Assembly (NCBI RefSeq): GCF_017968845.1
Contig: NZ_CP072876.1
Span: forward strand, 1,798,001 to 1,862,000
DNA length: 64,000 bases
Direction of reading: 5' to 3'
From: Microbacterium sp. NIBRBAC000506063
Lineage (GTDB): Bacteria > Actinomycetota > Actinomycetes > Actinomycetales > Microbacteriaceae
The translations under genes and the position numbers were made by a program. Shown piece by piece: positions 22,846-31,225 of this stretch (its first letter is position 1; the number at the start of each line of letters is the position of its first letter). The notes beneath the pieces are model-generated. The model was given only the letters and a program-made list of their open reading frames with translations, was not told where the DNA came from and did no database searches.

Positions 22846-23816
22846 TCAGCGCCCGGGCGGAGGGATGCGGAAAGCCGCCAGTCGCGCCCCGAGCCGCTCG
22901 TGCGTGGTGATGTGCTCGTGCCCCAGCGCGCGAACGGGCGCTGGGTGACTCCGCGGATCCAGTCCTCGCGCTGTTTCTCGGCCAGCAGCGTCTGTTCGAG
23001 GGAGCGGTCGCCGCGCAGCTCCGGGTCGACGTACTTGCCCTCGCCGTCGAACTCCCCGAGCGCCGCCACGTCGTCGAGTCCGAAGTCGACCCAGTACGGC
23101 CGACGGCCGGGGCGGGGAACAGGAACCTGAAGCGTGATCCGCTGGAAACCGAGGCGGCGCAGCTGGAGCCTGCTCACGCTCTCTCCGGGCAGTTGAGCGC
23201 GCCCATCGCTGAAGGCGATGACGCGGCGTGCGCGCCGGATCCCGGGAACATGCGAGTCCATCGCGAGAGCGCCGAGCTCCTCGCGCCAGGCCGCGGCCAG
23301 CCCCTCGTCCTGCACCTGCCCGGTCACCGCGATCGACCGCAGGGCGGCATCCGCGCAGGAGAGCGCGGCCTCGATGGGCAGCTGACAGCTCAGATCGAGA
23401 ACGGTGCGGGCCAGCGGCGTGCATCGGATGCCGTGACGCTCGGTGATGTCGTCCGCCGCCACGGCATGCCGCATGACATCGGGGACGCTCCTGCTGCGCG
23501 CCGTCGAGATCACATGTACGCGGCGAGGGCGCAGCCGGTACAGCGGCAGATCCCACAGGACCGCGGCCGAGACGCCCGCTGCGATGATGCCGTTCGGCGC
23601 GTCGCGGTCAACGGCGAGGATGTGAACGAGGTGGCGCCCTTCGGGCCAGAGCTCCTGCCACACAGGCGTGGGGACGTACCACCCGCGGCGCACCCGGTGC
23701 AGTTCGCCACCGGCGACCTGGGCCCGGATCCGGCGTTCGCTGAGACCGGCGTCGAGGAGATCTTCGCGTGAGCGCAGCATCCGGCGCGCTTCGTCGGGGG
23801 TGATCGCGGACGGCAT
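22846..23816 (-). CDS. AbiEi-antitoxin-like/DUF559-like protein (frameshifted)
   Basis: About 323 residues. The N-terminal ~60 residues (LDAGLSERRIRAQVAGGELH then RVRRGWYVP) match the small winged-helix AbiEi antitoxin N-terminal domain common in actinobacterial proteins of this type. The middle resembles the AbiEi core (HILAVDRDAPNGIIAAGVSA; TPLARTVLDLSCQLP). The C-terminus (WVDFGLDDVAALGEFDGEGK) resembles the DUF559/Vsr-like nuclease fold, with Asp and Glu/Lys in nuclease spacing. A break near 22920 in GGGG is mended to RWGHEHITTHERLG. No AbiEii-type toxin gene is adjacent, so an antitoxin role is doubtful. Function unknown. Confidence 0.6.
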
Positions 23817-23958
23817 GCCGACATCTTCCCGGGAGCGGCAGTCGGCGCGGGACGGTCGCGGGCCGATGTGGATGGATTCGCCGGACGGCGTCGCTGTGGA
23901 AAGCGGATGCGGCGTCGTCGCATTCGAGGGTGTGTCCGCCGGCCGGAGCGTCGGGGAA

Positions 23959-24020
23959 CGTCCATCGCGTTCGGTAGCTGCGTCGGCAGCCGACGCTCTC
24001 GACGGCAACCAACGCTCTCG
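23959..24020. repeat. imperfect direct repeat, copy B
   Basis: CGTCCATCGCGTTCGGTAGC, then a CGTCGG..CCGACG dyad and ACCAACGCTC; partner of 22774-22835. Confidence 0.45.
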
Positions 24021-24095
24021 GCGGTGGCCGGGAGTCGCGAGAGCGGCCGCACCCCCGAGCTCGGATGCGCATGAGGCGGTGTCGCGGCGTGCGGG

Positions 24096-24101
24096 TAGTG
24101 T
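24096..24101 (+). promoter_or_regulatory. -10 hexamer for guaB3
   Basis: TAGTGT ends 6 nt before the GTG at 24108. The spacer GGAGGG could alternatively be a ribosome-binding site for the ATG at 24114. Confidence 0.45.
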
Positions 24102-24107
24102 GGAGGG

Positions 24108-25231
24108 GTGACCATGGAGATCGAGCTCGGCAGAGGAAAGCGCGCGCGCCGCGCCTACACCTTCGATGACATCGCAGTGGTGCCCTCGCGCCGCACGCGC
24201 AACCCCGAGGACGTGTCCACCGCGTGGACGATCGACGCGTTCTCCTTCGAGATCCCGGTCCTCGGCGCGCCGATGGACTCGGTCGTGAGCCCGCAGACGG
24301 CGATCATGCTCGGCCAGCTCGGCGGGCTCGGCGTCCTCGACCTCGAGGGGCTGTGGACCCGGTACGACGACCCCGAGCCCCTGCTGGCCGAGATCGCCCG
24401 GCTGTCGGATGCCGAGGCCACCGTCCGCATGCAGCAGCTGTACTCGGAGCCCATCAAGCCCGAGCTCATCAAGGCGCGTCTCGCCGAGATCCGTGAGGCC
24501 GGCGTCACGGTCGCCGGCTCCCTCACCCCGCAGCGCACGCAGGAGCTCTACGAGACCGTCGTCGCCGCCGGCGTCGACCTCTTCGTGATCCGCGGCACGA
24601 CCGTCTCGGCCGAGCACGTCTCCAGCTCCGCCGAGCCGTTGAACCTGAAGAAGTTCATCTACGACCTCGACGTCCCCGTGATCGTCGGCGGCGCCGCGAC
24701 CTACACCGCGGCCCTCCACCTCATGCGCACGGGCGCCGCCGGCGTGCTCGTCGGCTTCGGCGGAGGAGCGGCGTCCACGACGCGTGCGACCCTCGGGCTC
24801 CATGCCCCCATGGCCACGGCGGTGTCGGATGTCGCCGCAGCCCGCCGCGACTACCTCGACGAGTCGGGCGGCCGCTATGTGCACGTCATCGCCGACGGCG
24901 GCGTGGGCACCTCCGGTGACATCGTCAAGGCGATCGCGATGGGCGCGGATGCCGTCATGCTGGGCGTTGCGCTCGCCCGCGCCACCGACGCACCGGGCCG
25001 CGGCTTCCACTGGGGCCCGAGGCGCACCACCCCAAGCTTCCGCGCGGTCGCCGCGTCGAGGTCGGCGGCGTCGCCCGCCTCGAGGAGGTGCTCTACGGTC
25101 CGGCGCCCGTCGCCGACGGCACCGCCAACCTCATCGGCTCGCTGAAGAAGTCGATGGCCACGACCGGGTACTCCGACCTCAAGGAGTTCCAGCGCGTCGA
25201 GGTCGTCCTCGCCCCCTACGAGCAGTCCTGA
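24108..25231 (+). CDS. GuaB3-family IMP dehydrogenase-related protein (frameshifted)
   Basis: Actinobacterial IMPDH paralogue without CBS domains. EIELGRGKRARRAYTFDDIA and PMDSVVSPQTAIMLGQLGGL are typical of GuaB3. LFVIRGTTVSAEHVSS replaces the Cys-containing catalytic loop of true IMPDH, while IADGGVGTSGDIVKAIAMGA (phosphate loop) is kept. A break near 25018 at CCC is mended to HWGPEAHHPKLPRGRRVEVG, after which the protein ends VVLAPYEQS. About 374 residues. The neighbouring guaB and guaA suggest a guanine-nucleotide role; GuaB3-type proteins have been linked to GMP reductase-like activity, which I cannot confirm here. Confidence 0.85.
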
Positions 25232-25248
25232 TCGGCGCCGCATCCACC

Positions 25249-26077
25249 GTGTCGATTCCCCCTGTCGCCGAGCCGACCCGACCGGTTGCTGAGCCTGTCG
25301 AAGCATTCCCGCCCACCCTGCGCGAGGTGATGCTGCGCCCCTGGTGGATCGGCATGCTCGGGCTCGCTCTCGTCGTGGCCGCGGTGTTCGCGTGGCTGGG
25401 GCAGTGGCAGCTCGGCAACGCGATCGACACCGACCCGCCGCCTCCGGGGATGACCGAGGAGATCCGTCCGCTCGCCGATGTGGTCGAGACCGGCGTCTAC
25501 CTGCCCGAGCCCTATGTCGGCCAGCGGGTGGTGACGACCGGTGAATGGGTGCCCGGCGACTTCCTCGTCGTGTCCTCCCGATTCAACGAGGGCGGGAGGG
25601 GTATTGGGTGACGGGCCAGCTCCGGGTCGCCGAGCGCACCTCCATCGCCGTGGCGGTGGGGTGGACGCCCGAGCGTGCGACGGCGGATGCCGTGGCATCC
25701 GATCTCAACGCGCGCGCGCCCTTCTCCGCCGAGGTCACCGGCCGGCTGATCTCCGATGAAGGCGTCCAGCTCCCGCCCCGCGACGACGTGCAGCAGATGT
25801 CGCGGATGTCGCCCGCGATGCTCCTCAGCCGTTGGCACGACATCGAGCAGCTCGACGTCTATCGCCCCTACCTGGCCTCCGCGGAGGCCCCGCCGGGCTC
25901 GTCGACATCTCCTCGCCGCCGCCGACGGAGGGCTCGACGGTCAACTGGCTCAACATCTTCTACGCCGTGGAATGGGCCATCTTCGCCGGCTTCGCCTTCT
26001 ACATGTGGTACCGGCTGGCCCGCGACTCCTGGGAGCGCGAGGTCGAGGACTTCGAAGAGGCCCGCGCGGCGGCCTGA
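25249..26077 (+). CDS. SURF1-family cytochrome oxidase assembly protein (two frameshifts)
   Basis: Inner-membrane factor for aa3 oxidase maturation. First membrane span [20 protein letters not shown]; then [37 protein letters not shown]; second span [20 protein letters not shown], the two-helix SURF1 topology. The N-terminus before [10 protein letters not shown] includes a dispersed repeat read as VAEPVEA. Breaks near 25597 (GGG) and 25891 (CCCC) are mended to [12 protein letters not shown] and [12 protein letters not shown]. Start GTG 25249 is weakly supported; ATG 25330 would drop the repeat-derived part. Usual neighbour of guaB3 in this family. Confidence 0.83.
25284..25304 (-). repeat. 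dispersed repeat at SURF1 N-terminus
   Basis: GGTTGCTGAGCCTGTCGAAG in reverse orientation; same family as the tsaD and pcrA copies, with TTGCT in place of TCCCT. Confidence 0.65.
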
Positions 26078-26106
26078 GCGCGGCGGGACGGGGCGACCGG
26101 CGCGGT

Positions 26107-26112
26107 TAGACT
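26107..26112 (+). promoter_or_regulatory. -10 hexamer for the DUF3817 gene
   Basis: TAGACT, 6 nt before the ATG at 26119; leaderless-type start. Confidence 0.55.
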
Positions 26113-26118
26113 GGACGC

Positions 26119-26691
26119 ATGCCCGAACCCAAAGTCGCCAGCTTCCCGGCGATCCGCGGGGCGCTGAAGTTCTACCAGATCGCCTCGATCATCACCGGCG
26201 TCATGCTGATCCTGCTCGTGCTGGAAATGGTCCTGAAGTACACGCCCATCCACGTCGAGCTCTTCGCGGGAGGAACCGGCGGGCTCCTCTGGTTCGCACC
26301 GGTCTTCGCCGGACCCGGCTGCGAGTGGTACTCGCTGTTCGTGCCGGGCGGCCTCGGATGCGAGATGGAGTCCGGTGGCGACGGTGTGAACATCTCGCTG
26401 CTGATCCTCATCTCGCACGGCTGGTTCTACGTCGTGTACCTGTTCGCATGCTTCCGCATCTGGAGCCTCATGCGCTGGCGGTTCCCCCGCTTCCTGCTGC
26501 TGGCCCTCGGCGGCATCGTGCCCCTGCTGTCGTTCTTCATGGAGGCGCGCGTGGCCCGCGAGGTCAAGGAGTATCTGGCGGAGCGCGAGGCATCGGACCC
26601 TTCGACAGGCTCAGGGACCGCAACAGGTTCAGGGGCCGGAGCAGCAGGCTCAGGGACCGAAGAGACAACGGAAGCGGAGGTCACCGCATGA
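26119..26691 (+). CDS. DUF3817-like membrane protein with repeat-derived tail
   Basis: 190 residues with three hydrophobic segments ([56 protein letters not shown]), matching the DUF3817 fold. The tail after EYLAEREAS is low-complexity ([20 protein letters not shown]) and made of tandem copies of a dispersed DNA repeat, so it probably carries no conserved function. The ATG is leaderless-type. The stop overlaps guaA (ATGA), coupling it to GMP synthesis genes. Function unknown. Confidence 0.85.
   Translation: MPEPKVASFPAIRGALKFYQIASIITGVMLILLVLEMVLKYTPIHVELFAGGTGGLLWFAPVFAGPGCEWYSLFVPGGLGCEMESGGDGVNISLLILISHGWFYVVYLFACFRIWSLMRWRFPRFLLLALGGIVPLLSFFMEARVAREVKEYLAEREASDPSTGSGTATGSGAGAAGSGTEETTEAEVTA
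26598..26660 (+). repeat. dispersed repeat, three tandem partial copies
   Basis: One full CCTTCGACAGGCTCAGGGAC copy at 26598-26620, then two decayed copies (ACAGGTTCAGGGGCCG; GCAGGCTCAGGGACCG). All are translated in frame in the DUF3817 tail. Confidence 0.7.
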
Positions 26692-28264
26692 GCGCCGACA
26701 CCGTCCAGCGACCGGTCCTCGTCGTCGACTTCGGTGCGCAGTACGCGCAGCTGATCGCCCGACGCGTGCGCGAGGCCGGTGTCTACAGCGAGCTCGTGCC
26801 TCACTCGATCACCGCGGAGGAGATCCAGGCGAAGAAGCCGGTCGCCCTCATCCTCTCCGGCGGACCCTCGTCGGTCTACGAGGAGGGCGCACCGCGCCTG
26901 GACACGGGGATCTTCGACCTCGGCATCCCGACCCTCGGCATCTGCTACGGCTTCCAGGTCATGGCCCAGGCGCTCGGCGGCGAGGTCGCCAACACCGGGC
27001 TGCGCGAGTACGGGGCGACGGATGCCACCCTCACCGATGACGGCGGAGTGCTGCTCGGCGGCCAGCCGCCGCTGCAGAACGTCTGGATGAGCCACGGCGA
27101 CCAAGTCGCCCAGGCTCCCGCCGGCTTCGAGGTGCTCGCCCGCACGGCGGTCACGCCCGTGGCGGCCTTCGGCAACGACGAGCGCTGCTTCTACGGGGTG
27201 CAGTGGCATCCGGAGGTCAAGCACTCCGATCACGGCCAGGAGGTGATCGAGAACTTCCTGCACAAGGCGGTGGGCCTCGCCTCCGACTGGAACAGCGGCA
27301 ACGTCATCGAGGAGCAGGTCGCCCGCATCCGGGAGCAGGTGGGTTCCGCACGCGTGATCTCGGCGCTCTCGGGCGGTGTGGACTCGGCGGTCTCGACGGC
27401 CCTCGTGCACCGGGCGATCGGCGATCAGCTCACCGCGGTCTTCGTCGACCACGGGCTCCTGCGCAAGGGGGAGCGCGAGCAGGTCGAGAACGACTACGTG
27501 GCCTCCACGGGTGTGCGGCTCATCACGGTGGAGGCGGAGGACACCTTCCTCGGGCATCTCGCGGGCATCACCGACCCCGAGGAGAAGCGCAAGATCATCG
27601 GCCGCGAGTTCATCCGCGCCTTCGAGGCGATCCAGCGCGACCTCGTGGCGGAGGCCGCGGCCGACGGCGAGCCCGTGCGCTTCCTCGTACAGGGCACCCT
27701 CTACCCCGACGTCGTCGAATCCGGCGGCGGTGCGGGCACCGCGAACATCAAGTCGCACCACAACGTCGGCGGCCTCCCCGAAGACCTCGACTTCGAGCTC
27801 ATCGAGCCGCTGCGCACCCTCTTCAAGGACGAGGTCCGCGCGATCGGCCGCGAGCTCGGCATCCCCGAGGCGATCGTCGGGCGTCAGCCCTTCCCTGGGC
27901 CGGGACTGGGCATCCGGATCATCGGTGAGGTCACCCGCGAGCGGCTCGACCTCCTCCGTGAGGCCGACGCGATCGCGCGGGAAGAGCTCTCCAAGGCGGG
28001 CCTGGACGGCGAGATCTGGCAGTGCCCGGTCGTGCTCCTCGCCGACGTGCGCTCGGTGGGCGTGCAGGGCGATGGCCGCACGTACGGGCATCCGATCGTG
28101 CTCCGACCCGTCTCCAGCGAAGACGCCATGACCGCCGACTGGACGCGTCTGCCCTACGACGTTCTCGCGAAGATCTCCAACCGCATCACCAACGAGGTGC
28201 GGGATGTGAACCGGGTCGTGCTCGACGTCACGTCGAAGCCCCGGGGACCATCGAGTGGGAGTGA
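26688..28264 (+). CDS. guaA: GMP synthase (glutamine-hydrolysing; 3' frameshift)
   Basis: Aminates XMP to GMP. N-terminal class I amidotransferase: [20 protein letters not shown], nucleophile elbow [25 protein letters not shown]-pyrophosphatase P-loop [19 protein letters not shown], then [11 protein letters not shown] and [10 protein letters not shown]. Dimerisation domain with [16 protein letters not shown] and [13 protein letters not shown]. The last break near 28240 (CCCC) is mended to SKPPGTIEWE, the family C-terminus. About 525 residues. It follows the DUF3817 gene with an ATGA overlap. Confidence 0.96.
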
Positions 28265-28281
28265 GTCGCTCGCCGGAGCGG

Positions 28282-28340
28282 TGACGAGGGCCCGAGCAAG
28301 GATCGTTTCCGCGGAATCGTCCTCGCCCGGGCCCTCGTCA
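28282..28340. terminator. bidirectional terminator between guaA and 28357 gene
   Basis: TGACGAGGGCCCG and CGGGCCCTCGTCA form a perfect 13-bp stem around a 33-nt loop that has its own short dyad. It lies between convergent genes. Confidence 0.65.
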
Positions 28341-28356
28341 GCGTTCGGCGCGGGGC

Positions 28357-28521
28357 TCAGGGCTGCTTCTGTCCCGTGATCGCCCGTATCGCCCACATGA
28401 TCACAGTGAGTGCGACCAGGCCGACGGCGACCCAGATCAGGAACTGCACGGCCTCGACGAGACCGCCCACGATGAAGAGCACGATGGCCGCGATGATGAG
28501 CACTATCAGGAAGATATTCAT
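28357..28521 (-). CDS. small two-helix membrane protein
   Basis: 54 residues: [19 protein letters not shown] then [20 protein letters not shown], two membrane helices and a short basic tail (ITGQKQP). GAGGA precedes the ATG. Its upstream block is shared with the GlsB-type gene at 28638-28913, so the two are probably co-regulated. Not recognised beyond being a hydrophobic small protein. Confidence 0.6.
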   Translation of the reverse strand: MNIFLIVLIIAAIVLFIVGGLVEAVQFLIWVAVGLVALTVIMWAIRAITGQKQP

Positions 28522-28585
28522 GTCGTGATCCTCGCGGTGGTCGCCGGCAGCGACAAGACCCTTGCGCTCGGCTGTGAAGTGTGCA

Positions 28586-28614
28586 AAAGGCCCGCCCCGA
28601 GAGGGCGGGCCTTT
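28586..28614 (-). terminator. terminator of the GlsB-like gene
   Basis: AAAGGCCCGCCC, loop of 5, GGGCGGGCCTTT: a perfect 12-bp stem followed on the minus strand by TTTT, a classical intrinsic terminator. Confidence 0.85.
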
Positions 28615-28637
28615 CCTGAGTTGCGGAGCGGGAGGGC

Positions 28638-28913
28638 TCAGTCGGCGCGGCTCTTGCTGCCCCGGCCGACGATGAGGCCGTAGATCAGCAGCACGAGGAT
28701 CGCCCCGCCGATCGCGAGCGCCCAGGTGCCGAGGTCCCAGAATTCGGTGAGCGGGCGATCCAGGAGGAGGCTGCCGAGCCAGCCGCCCAGCATCGCGCCC
28801 AGGACACCGAGGACGAGGGTGGCGATCCAGCCGCCGCCCTGCTTGCCGGGCAGGATCGCTTTGGCGATGGCTCCCGCGATCAGGCCGAGGAGGAGGAATC
28901 CGAGGAAGGACAT
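28638..28913 (-). CDS. GlsB/YeaQ/YmgE-family stress membrane protein
   Basis: 91 residues, transglycosylase-associated protein family. GLIAGAIAKAILPGKQGGGW, ATLVLGVLGAMLGGWLGSLL, and a third helix AIGGAILVLLIYGLIVGR give three spans with the usual glycine pattern. AGGAG lies about 5 nt upstream of the ATG. Family members are induced by envelope or acid stress in other bacteria; that is family knowledge, not seen here. Confidence 0.9.
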   Translation of the reverse strand: MSFLGFLLLGLIAGAIAKAILPGKQGGGWIATLVLGVLGAMLGGWLGSLLLDRPLTEFWDLGTWALAIGGAILVLLIYGLIVGRGSKSRAD

Positions 28914-29005
28914 GGTGTGCTCCTTTGCGTCGTGGTTGACGTGAGGAATCCTCCTCCTCGGATGCCGTGCTGTCGAGACCCTTGCGGTGCGTCGCCGGAT
29001 GTGCG

Positions 29006-29033
29006 AAAGGCCCGCCCCGAGGGACGGGCCTTT
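29006..29033 (-). terminator. terminator of the Bax-inhibitor-1-like gene
   Basis: AAAGGCCCG and CGGGCCTTT around a 10-nt loop, with CCTTT on the minus strand; near-copy of the hairpin at 28586. Confidence 0.75.
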
Positions 29034-29043
29034 CGTGCAGAGT

Positions 29044-29140
29044 GCCCAGAGGTTTCGACTCGTTCGCGCTTCGCGCGAACTCGCTCAACCTAGACACGAT
29101 CTCGCATCAACGCCGCTTTGCGGCATTGATCCGAGCCGTG
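29044..29140. repeat. composite palindromic repeat element, copy 2
   Basis: Plus strand: GGTTTCGACTCG, a hairpin TTCGCGCTTCGCGCGAA, CTCGCTCAACC, then GCATCAACGCCGC and GCGGCATTGATCC forming a second dyad. Reverse-complemented it has the same arms and order as the element at 3315-3412. Located after the end of the Bax-inhibitor-1-like gene. Confidence 0.65.
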
Positions 29141-29141
29141 T

Positions 29142-30035
29142 CTAATTGCTGCCGCGGATGATCGCGATGAGGCGCAGGATCTCGACGTACAGCCAGACGA
29201 CCGTGACCATGATGCCGAAGGCGCCCATCCAGCCGAACTTGCGGGGTGCGCCGTTGCGCACGCCCTGCTGGATCCGGTCGAAGTCCATCACGAGCGAGTA
29301 CGCGGCGAGGAACACGACGAAGATGCCGAGGATCACGCCCAGCGGGATGCCCATGATCGTCTCGCTGCGCAGACCGAAGGCGTTGTCGTTGACGCCCGTC
29401 CACATCAGCACGAGGTTCAGGAGCGAGAAGACCAGGTAGCCGATCATGGCGATCATCCAGATCTTCGTCGCCTTCTTCGAGGCGCGGACCTTGCCGCTGG
29501 CGAAGAGGGCGAGGGTGACACCCACGACGGCGAGCGTCGCCAGCGTCGCCTGCATGACGATCCCCGGGTACATGACCTCGAAGAACGCCGAGATCGCGCC
29601 GATGAAGAGGCCTTCGAAGGCCGCGTAGGCCCAGATGAGGGCCGGGCGCACCTTCTTGCGCGAGGTGAAGATGATGACCATGGCGAGCACGAAGCCGCCG
29701 AGCGCGCCGACCAGCCAGGGCACCATGGTCAGCTGGCCCGTGGTGTAGAGCGTGTTCGCGGTCCACATCCAGCCGACGACGGCGGTCGCGACGAGGACGC
29801 CGAACAGGGCGACCGTCTTCCAGATGGTGTCTTCGACCGTCATGCGGTCGGTCTCGATGGCGCCGGCCGGCGGGGCGGCGTACATGCCCTCGAGCTGCGC
29901 GTTGGCGGCGGCGTTCACGCCCAGGTGCGCGGTGGCCGCGGTGTTCGCGCCGGCCTGCGGGTTGCCGGGGTACGTTGCGACAGCACGAGGATCCTGCTGC
30001 TGGAACGCGGGATTGTTGAAAGCGGGATTGCTCAT
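29142..30035 (-). CDS. Bax inhibitor-1/YccA-family membrane protein
   Basis: 297 residues. A hydrophilic N-terminus rich in Asn/Ala/Pro (about 65 residues) precedes seven membrane helices. Family features are the span TVALFGVLVATAVVGWMW, AFEGLFIGAISAFFEVMYPG, and the final loop YSLVMDFDRIQQGVRNGAPR with its conserved Asp, then WLYVEILRLIAI. Bacterial relatives are pH-sensitive calcium leak channels (YetJ). Intact. It is followed on the minus strand by a terminator and the GlsB-like gene. Confidence 0.92.
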   Translation of the reverse strand: MSNPAFNNPAFQQQDPRAVATYPGNPQAGANTAATAHLGVNAAANAQLEGMYAAPPAGAIETDRMTVEDTIWKTVALFGVLVATAVVGWMWTANTLYTTGQLTMVPWLVGALGGFVLAMVIIFTSRKKVRPALIWAYAAFEGLFIGAISAFFEVMYPGIVMQATLATLAVVGVTLALFASGKVRASKKATKIWMIAMIGYLVFSLLNLVLMWTGVNDNAFGLRSETIMGIPLGVILGIFVVFLAAYSLVMDFDRIQQGVRNGAPRKFGWMGAFGIMVTVVWLYVEILRLIAIIRGSN

Positions 30036-30114
30036 GGTGCTGGCCTCACTCCAAGGGGATCTAAAGGTCGCTTGTCTCTACGATAGCGGTCGCGGCTATG
30101 CACAGGGTGTGATC

Positions 30115-30120
30115 TACGCT
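30115..30120 (+). promoter_or_regulatory. -10 hexamer for the glycerophosphodiesterase gene
   Basis: TACGCT, 6 nt before the GTG at 30127, which favours that start over the GTG at 30109. Confidence 0.5.
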
Positions 30121-30126
30121 GAGAAC

Positions 30127-31113
30127 GTGCCCAGGAAGTCTCCGCTCGTGATCGGGCATCGGGGCGCGCCCGGGTATCGCCCCGAGCACACCCGTTCCTC
30201 CTACGAACTGGCCATGGCGATGGGCGTCGATGCTGTGGAGCCCGACGTCGTGGCGACCTCCGACGGCGTCCTGGTGGTGCGGCACGAGAACGAGATCTCC
30301 GGCACGACGGATGTCGCGGAGCGGCCCGAGTTCGAGGACCGCCAGACGACGAAGTCGGTCGACGGGCATCGGATCACCGGCTGGTTCACCGAGGACTTCA
30401 CCTGGGCGGAGCTGGAGACCCTGCGCTGCCGTGAGCGCCTCCCCGAGGTGCGTGGCACGAGTGCAAGCTTCGACGGGCAGCAGCGGATGCTGCGTCTGAC
30501 CGAGGTCCTCGATCTGGTGAGGGCGGGATCGCTGGAGCACGGCCGGGAGATCGGCGTCGTCCTGGAGGTCAAGCACGCGACCCACTTCGCCGGGATCGGA
30601 CTCGATCTCGCGCCGCTCATCGAGCGCGACCTGCGCGCAAGCGGCTGGGCCGACGGAGCGCTGCCGCTGGTGATCGAGAGTTTCGAGTCGACCGTGCTCG
30701 GGCAACTGCGCGAACGGCGGATCGCCGCCTCGTACATCTATCTGATCGAGGCGACCGGGCGTCCTCACGATCTGTTCTCCGTGCACGGCCGCGCCGCGCG
30801 CACCTACCGGTCGACGGTCTCTCCCGAAGGGCTCGACGAGCTCATCGGCCGCGTCGACGGGGTGAGCGTCAACAAGCGGATGCTGCTCTCCCGCGGAAGC
30901 AGGATCGTCCCCGATGCGCACGCGAGAGGCCTGCGCGTCTTCACCTGGACGTGCCGCCCGGAGAACGCCTTCCTGGCATCCGACTACCGCAGTGCGGGCG
31001 GCCCCGCCGAGTTCGGCCACTACGAGGAGGAGTGGGCGGTGATCGCCGACTCCGGCGTCGACGGCGTGTTCGTCGACCATCCCGATCTGGGAGTGGAGTT
31101 CTTCCGCCGGTAG
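30127..31113 (+). CDS. glycerophosphodiester phosphodiesterase
   Basis: Cleaves glycerophosphodiesters to glycerol-3-phosphate and an alcohol. TIM-barrel GDPD motifs: IGHRGAPGYRPEHT (catalytic His-Arg and Glu), VDAVEPDVVATSDGVLVVRH (metal Glu/Asp and second His), VVLEVKHATHF, and C-terminal LRVFTWTCRPENAFL and VFVDHPDLG. There is no signal peptide, so it is probably cytoplasmic. Intact, about 328 residues. Confidence 0.9.
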   Translation: MPRKSPLVIGHRGAPGYRPEHTRSSYELAMAMGVDAVEPDVVATSDGVLVVRHENEISGTTDVAERPEFEDRQTTKSVDGHRITGWFTEDFTWAELETLRCRERLPEVRGTSASFDGQQRMLRLTEVLDLVRAGSLEHGREIGVVLEVKHATHFAGIGLDLAPLIERDLRASGWADGALPLVIESFESTVLGQLRERRIAASYIYLIEATGRPHDLFSVHGRAARTYRSTVSPEGLDELIGRVDGVSVNKRMLLSRGSRIVPDAHARGLRVFTWTCRPENAFLASDYRSAGGPAEFGHYEEEWAVIADSGVDGVFVDHPDLGVEFFRR

Positions 31114-31225
31114 GCGTCTCCGAATCGACACCGGCCGTTCACCGAACGGTCGGATGCCGTGCGCCGCGAGTCAACGCGGACTCGGTCGACTGGGCGGGTC
31201 CGATGTCCCCGACCCCTGGAGTCCC

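Noticed and set aside
22846..23816. A complete AbiE toxin-antitoxin system
   Set aside because: No AbiEii nucleotidyltransferase gene is adjacent, and this protein has a nuclease-like C-terminus rather than a plain antitoxin layout.
26598..26660. A meaningful Gly/Ser/Thr-rich functional tail on the DUF3817 protein
   Set aside because: The tail is fully explained by three copies of the dispersed DNA repeat read in frame.
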